From: Sphingobacterium sp. UBA7855
Lineage (GTDB): Bacteria > Bacteroidota > Bacteroidia > Sphingobacteriales > Sphingobacteriaceae
Assembly: GCA_002500745.1 (NCBI GenBank)
Contig: DLST01000009.1
Coordinates: 1-53,231 of the forward strand
DNA length: 53,231 nt
Direction: 5' to 3'
The number at the start of each line of letters is the position of its first letter. Position 1 is the stretch's first letter. A model generated the notes under the pieces. It saw nothing but the letters and a program-made list of their open reading frames with translations, was not told the DNA's origin and did not search any database. The translations under genes and the position numbers were made by a program. Below are positions 52,727 to 53,231 of the stretch, piece after piece.

Positions 52727-53060
52727 GAGTCAAGGTGGTTAAGTGTTGGTTTAAGCCTGCCCAGTAACTTCTCATTTCTAAGAAGGTACTTTGGCCTTCC
52801 TTTGTTATTTTGTAATATTTTCTTGGAATCCCAGTCTTCTGCGGAACCCAGTTCGATTCGACCAACCCTTCGTTTTTTAAACGAATTAATAAAGGGTATA
52901 ATGTTCCTTCAGCAATATCAATGGTGGTTTTCTTCTTGACCTCTTGGATAAGATCGTAACCGTAGTATTCTTGCTCGTAAGCGAGGACACCGAGTATAAC
53001 AAAAGAAAGGCTTCCTTTTTTTAGCTGTGAAATCCATTTGTCAATAAATTCTTTGTTCAT
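52716..53060 (-). CDS. PadR family transcriptional regulator
   Basis: 114 aa from ATG 53060 (MNKEFIDKWISQLKKGSLSF), the usual PadR length; ATG 53084 would add eight residues. Winged helix: FVILGVLAYEQEYYGYDLIQ, IAEGTLYPLLIRLKNEGLVE, RKYYKITKEGQSTFLEM. Short C-terminal helix for dimerisation. First gene of the operon with the HAAS protein and serine hydrolase. A dyad (AAATACAT-N9-ATGTATTT, 53077-53101) just above the start fits PadR autorepression. Confidence 0.93.
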   Translation of the reverse strand: MNKEFIDKWISQLKKGSLSFVILGVLAYEQEYYGYDLIQEVKKKTTIDIAEGTLYPLLIRLKNEGLVESNWVPQKTGIPRKYYKITKEGQSTFLEMRSYWAGLNQHLTTLTHAL

Positions 53061-53076
53061 GGAGGTAAATATAACA

Positions 53077-53101
53077 AAATACATAGTAATGCAATGTATT
53101 T
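53077..53101. promoter_or_regulatory. Inverted repeat upstream of padR-type gene, candidate PadR operator
   Basis: AAATACAT (53077-53084), 9 bp, ATGTATTT (53094-53101): a perfect 8-bp dyad 17 bp above the preferred ATG. PadR proteins usually bind ATGTA-rich dyads at their own promoter. Confidence 0.6.
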
Positions 53102-53159
53102 ATTTTAAAGTTTCATTACAGATCTCGATAAATGATTTGCCGTGCTATAAATAGAAGGT

Positions 53160-53231
53160 ATGCTTAGCTTAGAAGTGTTATTAGAAAAGGAAGTGAAGTT
53201 GTACATAGAAGGGATCAAGCGGAATTCTTGG
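53160..53231 (+). CDS. Partial CDS running off the window end
   Basis: An ATG at 53160, preceded by AGAAGG as a possible ribosome site, opens 24 codons without stop to the window end: MLSLEVLLEKEVKLYIEGIK then RNSW. The helical, charged composition is protein-like. Divergent from the PadR gene. Too short to name. Confidence 0.4.
   Translation, partial: MLSLEVLLEKEVKLYIEGIKRNSW

Overview
The window looks like a chromosomal stretch of a Bacteroidota bacterium, most likely Sphingobacteriaceae (Sphingobacterium-like). The reasons are two SusC/SusD pairs, a carboxypeptidase-regulatory-domain TonB receptor, DUF4886, DUF1080, DUF1599 and BT_3928-like proteins, few clear Shine-Dalgarno sequences, and repeated promoter -7 boxes of the Bacteroidota form TAnnTTTG (TATATTTG or TATTTTTG). 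Product names come from reading the translations, not from database searches. No rRNA, tRNA, CRISPR array, transposase or prophage was seen.

Layout. 1-3.7 kb: a decayed fragment, DUF4886, DinB, then housekeeping genes (sucD, a SpoU-type RNA methyltransferase, rpsT). 3.8-9.4 kb: DUF1080 protein, AraC regulator divergent from a CoA-transferase, an exported DUF3108-like protein and a small acidic protein. 9.6-15.4 kb: a P-type ATPase, then a tight minus-strand operon DUF1599 - DoxX/BT_3928-like - aroK - glycerophosphodiesterase. 15.6-18.6 kb: a HipA-like kinase overlapping DUF3037, then cysE-cysM. 18.7-21.7 kb: VOC, GNAT, MaoC, SRPBCC and an esterase. 21.8-25.6 kb: a copper locus (Cys-rich exported protein, DUF3347 protein, multicopper oxidase with a barrel-like tail). 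25.8-29.7 kb: fabH, a probable MocR-regulator relic with operator-like boxes, a class III aminotransferase, a Nudix protein and an exported protein.

29.9-39.7 kb is the most cohesive accessory unit. A LytS-type histidine kinase is followed by three CGTGTTCA boxes spaced exactly 21 bp apart, next to a candidate promoter. Then come a metzincin-type lipoprotein protease, SusC, SusD and a LytTR response regulator. I infer a self-regulated outer-membrane protein- or peptide-handling locus whose regulator binds the 21-bp-phased boxes.

39.9-53.2 kb: a siderophore-type TonB receptor with a PepSY reductase-like protein, a TPR protein ending in a perfect 36-bp palindrome, a second SusC/SusD pair, and a zinc-ribbon membrane protein behind another 21-bp direct repeat. 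A 759-bp gene-free stretch follows, holding an 11-bp tandem array with a 44-bp higher-order period plus inverted copies, and the relic C-terminus of an outer-membrane barrel. The window ends with a PadR - HAAS-like - serine hydrolase operon and the first codons of a further gene. Start codons were moved from TTG/GTG to a downstream ATG wherever an ATG better matches a signal peptide or the family's usual N-terminus.
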